64,000 nt of DNA from Lepeophtheirus salmonis (GCF_016086655.4 NC_052132.2:20524805-20588804), one strand, 5' to 3'; shown: positions 21,185 to 32,749, counted from the stretch's first letter. The notes: generated by a model not told the origin, from the sequence alone. A program made the numbers and translations.

Positions 21185-22890
21185 ATTAATACAATGGTTT
21201 CACTAAGAAATATTATTAATTGACAAAAGAAATTTGTTTCCAAATTTTTCGTCTTTTTAACTTTGGCATATATCCTTAAGTATTTGACCACCTTTTGAAA
21301 AATACTCTCTGAAAGGCTGTGTTGTATTATTTTGTAGAAATATTTTTTGAATTTTTGAGAAAAAGTTTAAAAGACCTGAAGAGGTGTCTACTAAATTGAT
21401 ATATTTTTTTTTTTTTACAATTTCAGAGGCAGTTTGATTACTTTTGATTTTTTTCTTCATTGGAAAAAAGCTTGATATTGACTCGATTGCTACTAGAAAC
21501 TCGGGATTCTCGGGATTCTGGAGAATCCCTAAAACATTCAAAATAATGGATGAGTAGTTGTAGCTAACAAGTGCATCTTATTTTTAAAAAGGTGTCCATA
21601 TCTTTTTTCCATTCCAGCTAATAAAGCCTCTACTAGAGCCTGGCAAAATGTAAGACTGGGTATCACAATATTGAGTTTTTTCTTTAGCACTGAAAGTGAA
21701 GGCAAAATTTAGCCAAGTAATATATTCTTCTCACCTTGCAGGTGCAAATTCTTTAAAACACAAAATGGATTCATTAATTAAGTCTATCTCTGCTTTGGTG
21801 AAATACATCAATCCAAGATTGTCAAATAACTCATGAAGTTCATTGCTACTTTTTTCAAGAGCTCTGGAAAAGTGCAAAACACCATCATATTTTCCATTCC
21901 ACCTAGTCTCGTTTGGGACTTTCAGAAGTTTCCCTACAGTATCTTTAGTAGTTTTAGCTGTAATAATACTACGACTTCGCTTGCTCCAAAGTGATTGACA
22001 TTTTCCAAAAGCTCTGTAAAATAATCCTTTAAATACAGGATCTTTGAAAGCTGAATTTATGTCTTTCTGTGCAATCAAATTCATACAGTGAGCAGCACAT
22101 CTGAAATGATTTGGTAGGTTAAATTCTGAATCTTTTATAAAGACAGGTGTTAATTCAAAAGTTTGAATATCTTCATCCCCAAAATCCTTTTCTTCTTCTA
22201 TTTCATCATCTCGGATTCCATAATTTTCGAAATACTTTATTAAATTTCTTGTATTGTCGGTAATGATTCCTCCATCACACCAAGGTTAATAGATATACAA
22301 GTTTAGACCAACATGTAAATCGGGCTTGCTAGAATTTTCAATTTGATGGATTGTACCGACTATTGGGCAAGAAAAACAGATTTCGACAAAACATGCAACC
22401 ACTCATCTACTATGACGTCAATATTAAAAGCGTGATTGAAGTCAAACTTCAGTCGTACACACGTTATGGTATAACCTTGTATTTCTATTAACCTTGCATC
22501 ACACTTATTTTGGAAGCCATGGTCGAAAATAATGGTTTTTAAGGCTTTGGCAAATTTATGGTGAGTGTGGCTGCCTTTTATTCTAGAGCATGCTAATACT
22601 GCTTGACCATGAGAAAAATCCAGTTTTATCCAATAACAAGTTACACCAATATAGTCACGCCTTGCAGATGACCAACAATCTGCTGTTAATATTTGAGAAA
22701 GTTTGTTTCATTTTTTTCACCATGTTAATAAATTGATGATAAATATTTTTCATGTGTGCTTCATAAGAAACTTTCTTGAATGAGTCTCTTGAAATGTTTA
22801 TCCCTCACGAAAGTTGACGGCTGAGACGACTTAGATTTAATTAATTTAAGTAGTTATGAGAAATGTGTGCTCTATAACTTAAAATTTTAA
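21185..22890 (-). pseudogene. hAT transposase, frameshifted and split by a MITE
   Basis: Minus-strand pieces in order: SRDSFKKVSYEAHMKNIYHQ, then the signature ILTADCWSSARRDYIGVTCYW (22694-22620), GQAVLACSRIKGSHTHHKFA and FDHGFQNKC. A MITE interrupts here (22281-22496). The frame resumes as GGIITDNTRNLIKYFENYGI, passes an acidic stretch, then CAAHCMNLIAQKDI (Cys/His segment), KCQSLWSKRSRS and VPNETRWNGKYDGV. After a frameshift come VIPSLTFCQALVEALLAGME and ATTTHPLF. The C-terminal dimerisation end NNTTQPFREYFSKGGQILKD lies near 21300. This is the recognised order of hAT proteins. The P-S-S-A segment before the V-E-R-x-F-S motif is damaged. Dead copy. Confidence 0.85.
22281..22496. mobile_element. 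216-bp hAT-type MITE inside the hAT transposase
   Basis: Perfect 8-bp target duplications catcacac lie at 22273-22280 and 22497-22504. The ends are inverted: CAAGGTTAATAGATATACAAG on the left, split here as CAAGGTTAATAGATATAC; read inward from the right, CAAGGTTAATAGAAATAC. The transposase reading frame FQNKC / GGIITD resumes on either side once the insert and one duplication are ignored. A second copy lies at 52817-53123. Confidence 0.9.
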
Positions 22891-23984
22891 TTTAAAAAAA
22901 GATTGGATTGAGGTTTGAGATTTTGAATATACTCTCTGCTTTTTCTTCCTTTAACCGAATTGTATGATTTTTTTGAATTTTTCAAGAAATTCTGTACCAT
23001 GGCGAGACTCTAAATATCGTCGTAAATTGAATTTCGATTTCAGTCGTAATTACCTTTTTCCCACATTTTCCAAATTCACAAATATATATTTTTTTTTTCA
23101 ACACGTAAAAAAAATGGTTCCAAGTTCCAATCATATTTCAAAGATTATTTTCCTGCTTCCATTTTCTATAGATTTTTTCAAAATGTCCTCGACTTATTTC
23201 AAATTAATACCAAAATTTAACTCTACTATATAGACGAGTGTACTTTCAGAAGTGTAAAATAAAGAATAGTGTTTTCCGCTATGAGACATGCTGCATATCC
23301 CATGAGCCGAGCATCTATTTGTGTCTCTGGAAAGTGTCTCGGAAGATAATGTGAAATTTATTATTTCAATGATTTTCCACATTAACTATATTTTTCAGTT
23401 ATTATGCACATTAACGGTCTTGTTCAGTTACTATGAACCTTAACTAGTTATTTTGCATATTAACGGATTTTCTACACATATATTGCGTTTTTTCTTTTAC
23501 GGCTTTAGTTGAATTTGAGCATATTTATTGGTAATTATTCTTCCTTCCGTACAAAGTCCTTTATTCGTACAATAGAACAGTACTCTATATGACCTTGTTG
23601 GCATCCTTCTGAAGGGATATTATTGTATTTGTTTCTTCTGATGAATTGGTGTACAGCCATTTTAATTAATTGGCTCCTTTATTCAACAATTGATATAACC
23701 ATATTATAGGTATATATTTAATTTTGTAAAAAATGATGGAGAATGCATGCAATAAATACTGATCTTGATGTATCAGTTGTGTAGTTGTTTTACTTCTCTT
23801 CCCAATGGCCAAAGATGTGTTTGGATGTTCATGGAAAATACGTATAAAAACCATGATGGGAAACGCTTATATGAATTATATTTTATACTAATATCAGTTT
23901 TGTAATATATTTTCTAACCTTAAAAAAGATAATTAATAAATTGAATTTTTATCTATTATTCCGACATTCGTCGATTAGATGTAA
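22891..23984. other. Interior of hAT copy B without clear coding
   Basis: Absent from copy A. An 89-codon plus-strand frame at 22964-23233 and two minus-strand frames of about 62 codons are unconvincing. A threefold imperfect repeat of a 33-bp unit with ttatg(c/a)a(c/t)(a/c)ttaac lies at about 23375-23476. Confidence 0.4.
23375..23476 (+). repeat. Short tandem repeat, about 33 bp x 3
   Basis: The words cattaacta, ttcagttattatgcacattaa and ttcagttactatgaacctt succeed one another, followed by agttattttgcatattaacg. Copies are diverged. Confidence 0.4.
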
Positions 23985-24094
23985 CAGCAATTCTTCTAAA
24001 TATTCATATTACAATTAAGAACAATTATTAAATTGATAGAATTTACATTACCACAAGTAAATCAGATATTATTAAGTGCTAATGGAAGGAGGTT

Positions 24095-24240
24095 CCCCAA
24101 CGGTGTATTTTGAGGCGAATTCAAGTGTACTGTACAATGTATACAAACCATACATTATTTTCAATAGCTTATAATGATTAATATGAAATTTAATTAAAAT
24201 AGATGTAAAATGGGCAAAAAAAGTTTGGGAACCACTGTCT
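24095..24240. mobile_element. Small hAT-type MITE nested in copy B
   Basis: Left edge ggttccccaacggtgtattt and right edge aaaaaaagtttgggaaccactg (last 20: aaaaagtttgggaaccactg). These are inverted hAT-style ends. The flanks ctaatgg and ctaaggg may be the decayed target duplication. It occupies the same position as 12556-12738 in copy A. Confidence 0.55.
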
Positions 24241-24408
24241 AAGGGAACATGTAATTACGAGATTTCGAGCCATTTCCTCCAATTAAACCTGATAATTAGT
24301 TTGAACTTAAACACAGGGTTCTCAAGTTTTTTAACTTAAACTTACGTCAGATTTTGAGATCTTATGTCCATTTACAACATAAAAATATTAGAAAATTGTA
24401 TTTCATTA

Positions 24409-24615
24409 GGAAAAATTCATTTTCAAAAAAAAGAAAGAATTATCTTCCAACGTAATTTCCAAATACGAAAGAAATGGCGGTGTCTCTGAGGGGACAGATG
24501 TCTGAGTCTGCATAGAGTGACCGGCTACATGAAAGGCAAACTCGTCAAGTGAAGACAGCATTGAACCACAAATATAGCAAGGTAAAAAAGATTCTAGCTT
24601 ATCTTGAGACATAAC
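24409..24615 (-). pseudogene. Zinc-finger exon of the hAT element (copy B)
   Basis: The minus-strand frame starts MSQDKLESFLPCYICGSMLS and contains a full C-x2-C-x12-H-x3-H finger (Cys-Tyr-Ile-Cys to His-Val-Ala-Gly-His), then TSVPSETPPFL. hAT transposases often start with a BED or other zinc finger for DNA binding; this one has C2H2 spacing. The degenerate equivalent at 12930-13090 shows the exon belongs to the transposon. Whether it was spliced to the catalytic part is not visible. Confidence 0.55.
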
Positions 24616-24870
24616 TTTAACCGTCTTTTCTTGTAATCTTTAAAATTATTACTTCACTCTCAAATTTTTCGATGTTATCTCATAAGATACAGAAAAATTG
24701 AAAAAGTGTTTCAAATTTATATAGAAGAGCGAAAATTCTATCAATTTTTTTGGTTCTTCTAAAATAGTGAGCGCGCTCCCTCTCGTAATTCGAAACAATG
24801 AGTGCGTTCCAGGTCTCTCTTAAGAATTTTGAGTGCCGCTCAAAAAAGCACCGCTTACTAATACTTTTGA

Positions 24871-25440
24871 AAACAACCTTTTCTGCATCTCTCTATGATT
24901 AAAAACACACTAAATATAGGAAAGTATGGTGAAGTCTTTGAAAATTGGACCTAAGTCGTACTAAAATTGATGGTCGCTAGAGGGTTAAAGTTGGACTTCG
25001 TATCGGTGGACGGCCTGAAGCCAGCTTTTAGAGTTGATGATATTTTTTCTTTATGAAGGATAATTTTAATCTCTGATCCAGGGGCTTTTTCTATTGGGTT
25101 TTGGCCCCTGACTCAGTGTCTTGGGGAGCATTGAATGACTTTTATGTTTAGAGTTATTCAAGCCAAAAGTTTTCAGCTTATATTTTCCTTATTGTTACTT
25201 CATTGGTCTGTGATATAACATATATTTTATTATAATCATGTTTTTAGAGTATAGTTAACATTCAAAGCCATATTTCAATGCCAAATAGCTAATTATATGA
25301 ATATCAAAGACACTAACAATTTATAAAAACATCCATCACTCCAAAAATAAATTATTTATTAAGTTATCCTGAATACATTTCCTACGAAATGTATCTAATT
25401 ATACAAAAACTAAGGATGATATTTAGAAGTTTATTTTTAT
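24871..25440. other. AT-rich spacer
   Basis: No gene or repeat recognised. Confidence 0.4.
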
Positions 25441-25444
25441 TTTT

Positions 25445-26475
25445 TTTATGTGGTCTTTTTTTATTTATCTTTTTAATTTTAGGACTACAATTAATAATTA
25501 AATAAAATACCTGGAAGAATTGCATTATAACAATACAAATAAACATTTTAGTTTAAAATTAGACCTCCGGGGATAGACCAAATTCTTTAATTCTTAATTG
25601 TTATGTCTTAATTCCAGAAATTCTATAAAAGTACGAAGTATTCATTTAACAATATTCGAAATAAAAATAAAAAGAGTCTATAATATAACATACAAGAAAA
25701 TAAAAGTAACAAAAACGTTAAAAGTTATAAAAAAATTACAGTAATAAAAATGTCCACAGCTATAACTTATCTGAAGGACGATGATGCTCTCTAGAAATAT
25801 TCACAATATGTTTTTAATTTTTAAAGTGACGTTCTGATTGAAAGGGTATGAACCTCATTATGTCAGACATAAAGCCCCATAACTGTCCATAGACTCTTTG
25901 GATTTTGATACTAAAAACAAAGTATCTTGCTGCGGCATCTATTAAAATACATCTAAAATCTTCTTCTCTGAACGGCTCTCTCAAAGTGAGTTTTTTTTTT
26001 GGAATATATGCCTTGGAATTTAAAGTTCCAAAGTACAGTGCCTTGGTTTTTGTAGGCGAATTCTTTCTCACAGATAATTAAAAAAGAATAATGGTCAATA
26101 GATCACTTCACTTTGTATTTATGAGACCCTTCATATTTAAAGATACAAATAGTCTAGTTATTTCTAGACTGGGGAACTCAGCGAATGCGTGGAAGGCCAA
26201 GTTATACATCTTCCCACAGTCTTAACACGGTTCATAAAAGGAAACACATCTTGCCGAAATCTGTAACTGAACTGTAAATTTACGACCGTCCAAGATTCCA
26301 AACGTGGTTCTTCTTACTCGTTCGTTCCAGATTTCAGGGAGTTTTAGTAGTCATATATATTCTTTGGTCACCTTAATTGGTTCGTCTAATATAATGTCTC
26401 CATATTTTAGTTCCACCAGCCAAGGTGCTGGGACTTGATGCCTTTGAAGCTTTCTAAGTTATTTGCTTTAACATA
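25445..26475 (-). mobile_element. Non-LTR retrotransposon, second copy (3' end only)
   Basis: Minus strand. The coding tail is followed by a 3' UTR sharing ggtctaattttaaact, aatgtttattt and attcttcc with the plus-strand copy at 5.6-8.06 kb. It ends in aaataaaaaaagaccacat and an A run, which appears on the plus strand as T runs at about 25438-25475. The copy is truncated at its 5' end near 26475. Confidence 0.75.
25814..26470 (-). pseudogene. C-terminal part of the same non-LTR protein
   Basis: The minus-strand reading shows LPEIWNERVRRTTFGILDGR, the zinc-knuckle region DCGKMYNLAFHAFAEFP and then LYFGTLNSKAYIPKKK. In the knuckle the first Cys is followed by a stop and the last Cys is Phe. It ends with ILIDAAARYFVFSIKIQRVY and a stop near 25814. 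It aligns in order with the end of the protein at 7200-7606. Confidence 0.65.
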
Positions 26476-26672
26476 TTTGGTTCAATTGCTGCTTTACATG
26501 ATTGCCAAAACTAAAAGTACATAAACTTTATATTACAACTTCAAAAGATTTGGTGGAAAAAAATTTATATTTTGATATATTTTATCAGTTTAACTTTAAA
26601 ATGTCATATGGAGTATTTAATAAATAAACAATGAAAATGCTCCAAAATTAAATATAAATAAGTCTATTAGAT

Positions 26673-27091
26673 CAGTGGTCCGCGAACCGGTTCTGTGGAT
26701 CATTCTGCACCAGACAGTACATGAATGAATTTTTTATTTCTGTTTTATTTAAACACAGCCTAGCATAATGAGATATAACATGGTATTTGGAAAGTTTCTT
26801 TGTGAAAGGAAAAATGCACAATGAAGGGAGAAAAGACTTCAAGACTACAACTTCCAAGAAAAATTAAGTTTTAGCAGACAATACCAGGAGTCCAGCTTGA
26901 AATATGGGTTTGTCAAGGCAAGAGATTCGATGACCTAAATCCCACTCTGCATAATATGCGGGGACTGGTGCTCAAATAAGGCAGTGAACTTAGAATCCAA
27001 GACTCAGTGGATTCACCTTTATTATTATCCCCTCCGCAGTAAAATTGCCAAGCGTTGACCGGTCCACAGTTAGAAAAAAGTTGGACCAATG
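26673..27091 (+). mobile_element. 419-bp hAT derivative keeping the BED-finger exon
   Basis: Target duplications tattagat (26665-26672) and tattaaat (27092-27099) differ at one base. Ends are CAGTGGTCCGCGAACCGG and, inward from the right, CATTGGTCCAACTTTTTTC. The plus-strand interior encodes KYGFVKARDS, then IPLCIICGDWCSNKAVN. This is the typical start of ZBED5/Charlie-type hAT proteins, with the C-x2-C of the BED finger. The remainder of the transposase is deleted. Confidence 0.75.
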
Positions 27092-27208
27092 TATTAAATT
27101 ACTTAATCAGTAATAAATACTAATAAAATACATTGGATATGAAAATTTTTTAAATTGGGGTTTTATTTTTAATTTTGCAACATTTTTTCACGCTACTTTA
27201 CATATTCC

Positions 27209-28451
27209 GGGTGTAGAAAAAGTAATGAGACCTTCTAAAAACACAGTTTTAAATATGTGTTGTTGATTTAGTCTTAAAGTTTTGAATAGCTTAGACTCTA
27301 AGCCTTTTATTGATGTATATGTTGTAAACAAAAATTCTGTATTTGCTGCAATAGAGGCCAGAAGAGCCATCATAGGCTATTTAATCTGTGCCGGGAAGAC
27401 CACTTCGGAGATCAAGAATCCCTTAAATATCAGCAAGGCCACAGTTTGTCGGGTCAGAAATCGTTTGGCTGATGGGAACAACCCTAAGGACGAACCCAAG
27501 AGTGAAATGCCACAAAAAAGTGAAGCCTGAAGACATCATAGAGGCCTTTAATTTCAACCCAACGATGAAGATGTCAGAGTACGCCAAAAAGAAGAAGGTG
27601 AATCGGTTTACTGTGGGAAAGGCCATCCGAAAGGCTGGAGGAAGGTTGTTTAGAAGAATTAAGTGGATACTCCTGTCCCAACGTCAAAAGGTACTCCGTT
27701 TTCAGTGATGCAAACAACTCTTGAATGATCTTATGCAAAGCAGCAACTGGGTAAATTTTTTCTTTGATGAAAAGACCTTTACCGTTTACCCAGTCTACAA
27801 CAAGCAAAATGATGGGGTGGTATACTTTGGCAAGGCTGAAAACAGCATCAGGACAGTCGCCAAGAACAAACACCCAACCTCCCTGATGATGTTGGGCGTT
27901 TTGGCATCAACTGGAGAAAAAATCACTCCAATTTGGTTTCCTTTTGGATACCGGTTACCTGCGGCCAACTACTTGATTGTGTTGAAGAAAAATATTGTCC
28001 CATAGATCACCAAAACCATTAGGAAGTCCAACTAGGCCACTTACGTATTTCAGCAGGACGGGGCTTTGGACCATACTGCAACATGAACTTGTAGTCCAAG
28101 AAAGCTTGCCCCCTCAGAGTTTAGATCTGAATCTACTGTATTACTCTATTTGGTGGCAAATTGAGAAGAAGGGCTGCAACGTCCGCCACCCGAATATTGA
28201 TGCCCTGAATACCTTCATTACCCAGTAGTGGATGATCATGATAAAAGACTACGTTGCCAATGTGTGCAAGGGTTTCGGAGGCGGTGGGAGGCATTCATTG
28301 AGGCTGAGGGTGGCCAAATTCATAATTAGTATGTATTGTTATAGTACAAACTATTATAATATAAAAAATTTTATGTAAAACAAACTCATAATCAATTATG
28401 AGTATATCAATGGCTACTTAGAGGCAAGTCTCACTACTTTTTCTAGAGCAG
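27209..28451 (+). mobile_element. Mariner, nearly full length, frameshifted
   Basis: Terminal repeats: near 27209-27234, ccgggtgtagaaaaagtaat then gagacc; at the right, inverted, cctgctctagaaaaagtagt then gagac (ending near 28451). The length of about 1.24 kb is normal for mariner. TA dinucleotides lie just outside both ends. Confidence 0.85.
27285..28338 (+). pseudogene. Mariner transposase, dead by frameshifts and loss of third Asp
   Basis: Plus-strand pieces in order: RAIIGYLICAGKTTSEIKNP and ISKATVCRVRNRLADG (first helix-turn-helix), then MKMSEYAKKKKVNRFTVGKA (second one). NFFFDEKTFTVYPVYNKQND has the first Asp at 27766-27768. HPTSLMMLGVLASTGEKITP leads to FQQDGALDH with the second Asp at 28057-28059. 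SLDLNLLYYSIWWQIEKKG follows: the position of the third catalytic Asp (usually P-L-D-Y) reads Tyr, codon at 28139-28141. The tail is HPNIDALNTFITQ, then IMIKDYVANVCKGF and a frameshift to EAEGGQIHN. At least three frame changes. Best-preserved mariner in the window. Confidence 0.85.
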
Positions 28452-29092
28452 GTATTGCTTATTTATTAAATATTATAAAATAAAAGTTAAAGTAAAAAAA
28501 AAATGATTAAAAATGAATAAAAAAGTGAATGTAATTGTAATATTTTCCTTAACTAATGATGTTTAAAATGTAGAGGGTCTTCTCGTTATGTCACTAATTC
28601 ATTTTAATACGGATTCGTTTTAAGTGGCGGTCTTTAGTTCTCACAGTTATCTTACACAATTTGTGTATGCCTGGCGGTACGATACAAAAATATTAAGAGG
28701 GTTTAATAACTGTCGCCCATCTGCAGATTGGAAAACTATCAATAGATCTTGAGATGGGCCCGATCGGAATATGAATCACTAAATAAATAGTATAATAGCG
28801 GCAGTTTGCTGGACGCACGAGATCTGATATCTTTGAATATAACAATTACTGGGTATTCAATTTTCATTATCTAATCAATTAATAAAGTAAATTAAGGGAC
28901 TTTAGAGTGATGGATGGACATGTTGATTATTATTAATAAAATAATATTTATTTTTTAATGCTGGATTTTGTTTTTATCTCATTAATTTCGCTCGTAATGA
29001 AGAAATAACAAAAAAAAAAAAACAATTATATAATAATATATGCGAGCATATATGTGTGCAGGATCGTTTTGTGTAGGAAACATTTAGCCTAG
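28452..29092. other. AT-rich spacer
   Basis: No gene or repeat recognised. Confidence 0.4.
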
Positions 29093-29621
29093 AGTAATGT
29101 TTCCCAGCTAGGGCGCAGGTGTTTCATAGTGCATCATCAAGGGCTCCACGAAATATTGTGTAAATCATCGATACAATCCTAACTGTTAATTTTCCCTTGA
29201 ACATTTTCGCCACTCGTAATTTTGTATCTCGTAGATTTTGCTGCAGGACATATTCGCCGTATTTTTGTCTTTTTATATTATAGGTTGGAACTTTATGTAT
29301 AGTCTTTACTGTTGAAACATTCTTTCATTTATATCGATGGAGTTTCTAACATTTTTTCATTGATAAACAAATATTATGACTATGAATAAGCTACTACTAG
29401 TTAATGAATCCTTCAAAAATAGACTCATGATTATGGACCCGTGTCTCCATACTCCTTTGTTCTTATAAATACTATTCTTTCTTTATTTTCCAGATATATA
29501 GCAGAGATACAAATTACCAGAAGCAAATATGTTCACGGTGAAATTACCTAGAACCAAATAAAACATTTGGTTGATCATATTTCATATATAATAAGATATT
29601 AAAGATAGGGCTCCGAAGTTA
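29093..29621. mobile_element. Possible hAT-type short element
   Basis: The left edge taatgtttcccagctagggc resembles a hAT start. The right edge agattggtaatcactg reads inward as cagtgattaccaatct. Target duplications could not be matched, so this is a weak call. It contains the dispersed repeat at 29205-29490. Confidence 0.3.
29205..29490 (+). repeat. Dispersed repeat S, copy 1
   Basis: It aligns with 33450-33745. Shared words: ttttcgccactcgtaatttt / ttttcaccgccgcaatttt, ggtctttactgtt/agtctttactgtt, tatcgatg(g/a)agtt(t/c)cta and ccatactcctttgt/ccatgactcctttgt. Confidence 0.6.
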
Positions 29622-32600
29622 TGAAAGATTGGTAATCACTGTCCATCCAAAAATGTCTAAGAATTGATTATTAAAAAAAAAAAATGTTTACCTATATTAA
29701 AAAAATAAAAATGCCTATGGGGTCATGACGTTCTAGACCAGGCTAGTTAATGCAGTCAAAATAAAAGATGAAGCGTGAAAAGAGATGCTTCAAATAAAAT
29801 CCCAGTAATTTCCCCTTTGGGTTATACACTTATGACGTCCAGAAAAAAGTACAATTTTTGCCCCCCTCTCCCAGATTTTGTTGATCAGTGAAACAGTAAC
29901 CCATACTCCTCCCCTCATCCTAAAAAATCATTAAATCGGTAGACCCTCCCCCCCCCCCTCCCCGTCAACTGGAAGTCATGAACGTATGAACCCCTTGTGG
30001 AAAATACAAAATAATGATATGAAATTCGAGTTCATATTCCCTTACACATTTATAGCATTTTGTTATAGGTTTTTTCTTTTGATCCCTTTGGTGTGTTAAA
30101 TTTTACGTGGATTCTTTCAATCCTTGTTAAGTTGAGTCGTACATTTATAAATTGGGATAAAAAGATTGATTTGAGGATTAGCGATTATTTTATATGACCA
30201 TTTTTTATATGTAAAACTTATTTTTAATAGTATTTATGTATAGTTACGAGGGATCTCAAGTTTAATCTTACAGCATGACGTCATTAGCACATCAAGTTTC
30301 TAAATAAGCTTTGATTAATTTATTGACTTCACTACAAAATATTAAAATTCAGTTATTTGTGGCTTGTTTTGAGGCCTTTATGGATGATCTCCACTTGAAA
30401 TTTTTGACTGATGATGCGTTAGAAATTTCATTGTGTGGCGCGAGAGTGTGAGATTAGTTAGAAATCCGTTAGACGTAAGACTTAACTTATTACTTATTAA
30501 TTTATTATTTTACATACCATATACATAAATTCCAATATTTCATGGACATATTTGAGTCAATTATATGCTTTGTATTCAAATTTGTCGGACTAGTTAAGAT
30601 ACCCAAGAAGTTAGGCTCTAAGTTAAAACTTTCTTTTGAATTAAGAAACTTATATTTGTGTCGATATGTCCCCTTCAAATAAAATCTATCAGTTTCTTGT
30701 TTTTCATTGTGACAATCAATTTTGTCTACTTTATGTGAGATTGGATCAATTATCAATAATATGAAAATAGAAATTCAGGATAATTCGTTAACAAATACAA
30801 ATGTAATCCTCACTCATTTTTGCAAAAATTCCTTCTTGTTTGTTTTTGTGTTGATACTCAAGTATTTTCTGTTATTCACTAATCAAAGAATCATCACCAA
30901 AGTACTGAAGATAATTTATTCGTGCAGATTCAACATGAAATCCATTTTAAGACATTTGGAATGTCTTAAAAACTAAAAAACTCGAAATTTTGTCAAAATT
31001 CTCGACAATTGTCGTTAATTCGATTTTAAAATATTTGCATAAAAAAAAGGAAAGAAAGTAGTGATCTTTTTGTCTTATTTTTTCTAATATATTTTTTTAC
31101 ATTTTTCAGATAAGTTTAGGGATTGTAGTGTATTAAGTTGAAATGTTTATTTTTTTGTCGGAATTATAAATAAAGGTATGCCTTTAGACTTTAAAAAAAA
31201 CTAGTCAAAGCACCCTAGTCACTAACTATAGTTAGTGTGTTTTGACAGGATATTCAATGTAAGATAGTTAGTTAGTGAGGTTTACCTGTCTAAAAAACCC
31301 ATTTTCTGATAAGATGATTTTGTTGAAAGTTTATACAGGACATTTTTAATATCAAGGAGTCTCATAAACATACAGGAGAGACTTTTCAAAAATTTGTCAG
31401 TTTGTGTGTTTGAACAAGGCAGTATTACTAACTCGTATATTACCAATGGATATCATCATTTATCAGATTATACCTGAAATAAATAAAATTATATTAAAAC
31501 ATTTACAATTCAATTTCAACAAAAGAGATTATATCTACTTATTTCTTAATTATAAAGGATTTCCAAAGGATCAGAAAATCAAAATACTATTAGGACTTTG
31601 AAGGAAAAATCTAAGGACATACATTGATAATAATTCATTGTTATTTGTTGAGGTTGAGTCCCTCATCAACTCAACAACATATCAAGTGACTTGGGTTTTT
31701 TTTTCTGTTTAAAAAATCTACTCGTAATTTGACTTGAGTCTAAAAAATAAGGACTCAAGTGTATTAGTTTCAAACTTAGCACCGTTCTCACCTTTTCCGT
31801 TCAAGTGCTCATTTATTCATTCTTGTCCACACATCAGATCTTTTTTTTTAAACGAAACGACAAACATATGAACAACTTTTGTCAAAATTTAGTTGGCTAT
31901 TAAAAACTAGTTTTCCCACGAAATATCCATTTGAAATACCACAAATGACATCAGTTTTTCATTTTCCTCGGAAAGTGTCCAATTTTTCCTAAAAAATGAT
32001 AGTTGGGCACTAGGACCCAAAAAATATTTTATTAAGTTTGGACAAATATTGATAGTTTTGTTCCTTTTTTTTAGCTTTGGCCCCGGAGTAAAATATTTCT
32101 TTGGAGAAAATTATAAAGGAGCAAAGAAATGAACGGCTTTTTCATAGATTTTTTTCCGTTATGACGCTCAGAAATCAACAGAAAGCATTTTTTCTCAATT
32201 TCCAACCCTGATAATTTTGTTGAGTTGACACAAAAGAGTAAGGAATTAATTCATTCATAGCAAATCTCAAATTTAACTATTATTACTATAAAAATTAGTA
32301 ATCCTTAACAAAATCATGAAGATATTCAAGGTGATGATGAGCCAATATATATTGAATATGTATGTATGTAATATCTATTCCAAATCGACGAGTATTATAT
32401 TACATTTGTGCATAAGCATATTAAAAATTAATAGTTGAACTTATATGATCCAATCGTACTTTTAAGTTCTGAAGGACAAATTATAAGTCATAGCACTTCT
32501 CATAATATCTATAAGGAGTATATAACTCATGGATGTTATTCATGACTTTTTTTGAGATTAAGAAACTTATACAAATGTATGTAAATTGTAAATCTAATCT

Positions 32601-32740
32601 TCTCTGAGGAAATCTTGAGACGTTTTCCATTATTTATTCCAATATATATGTATATTTGGGTCTTTCGGTACTAGAACCGTGGAAAATAATATTTCTATTA
32701 ATATATTCGAATATATCCTTATGGTCCTTTTTCAAATAGA
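29622..32740. other. Long AT-rich region without a recognised gene
   Basis: It contains C-rich runs near 29862-29962, a palindrome at 31220-31237 listed separately and several unremarkable frames of 60-85 codons (30505-30976, 31404-31601). A small open stretch near 30370-30450 (FEAFMDDLHLKFLTDDALEI) is not supported by any start or splice signal. Confidence 0.45.
31202..31246. repeat. 18-bp perfect palindrome inside a longer hairpin
   Basis: cactaactatagttagtg at 31220-31237 equals its own reverse complement. Outside it, gtcaaagcac on the left pairs imperfectly with gtgtgttttgac on the right, extending the stem to about 45 bases. A nearby gttagttagtgagg word at about 31268 repeats part of it. 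Confidence 0.6.
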
Positions 32741-32749
32741 TTCGATCAA

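Larger units (their letters stand above)
19930..24870 (-). mobile_element. Large decayed hAT transposon (copy B), approximate limits
   Basis: The transposase is on the minus strand, with a zinc-finger exon at 24409-24615 and the catalytic and dimerisation parts at 21185-22890. Copy A shows that both ends belong to one element. The limits are guesses from GAGCG/CGCTC-rich palindromic words at about 19930-19970 and 24770-24860. The block at 20190-21060 is probably a separate insertion because copy A lacks it and the 15.5-16.4 kb element carries it elsewhere. Confidence 0.55.

Noticed and set aside
23375..23476. Short tandem repeat considered as a CRISPR-like array
   Set aside because: Only three diverged units, no spacers of constant length, no cas genes, eukaryotic context.
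29862..29962. C-rich runs as a possible regulatory or quadruplex site
   Set aside because: Simple homopolymer runs with no regular spacing; nothing supports a function.
30370..30450. Short open stretch FEAFMDDLHLKFLTDD
   Set aside because: Too short, without a start, splice signals or a known domain.
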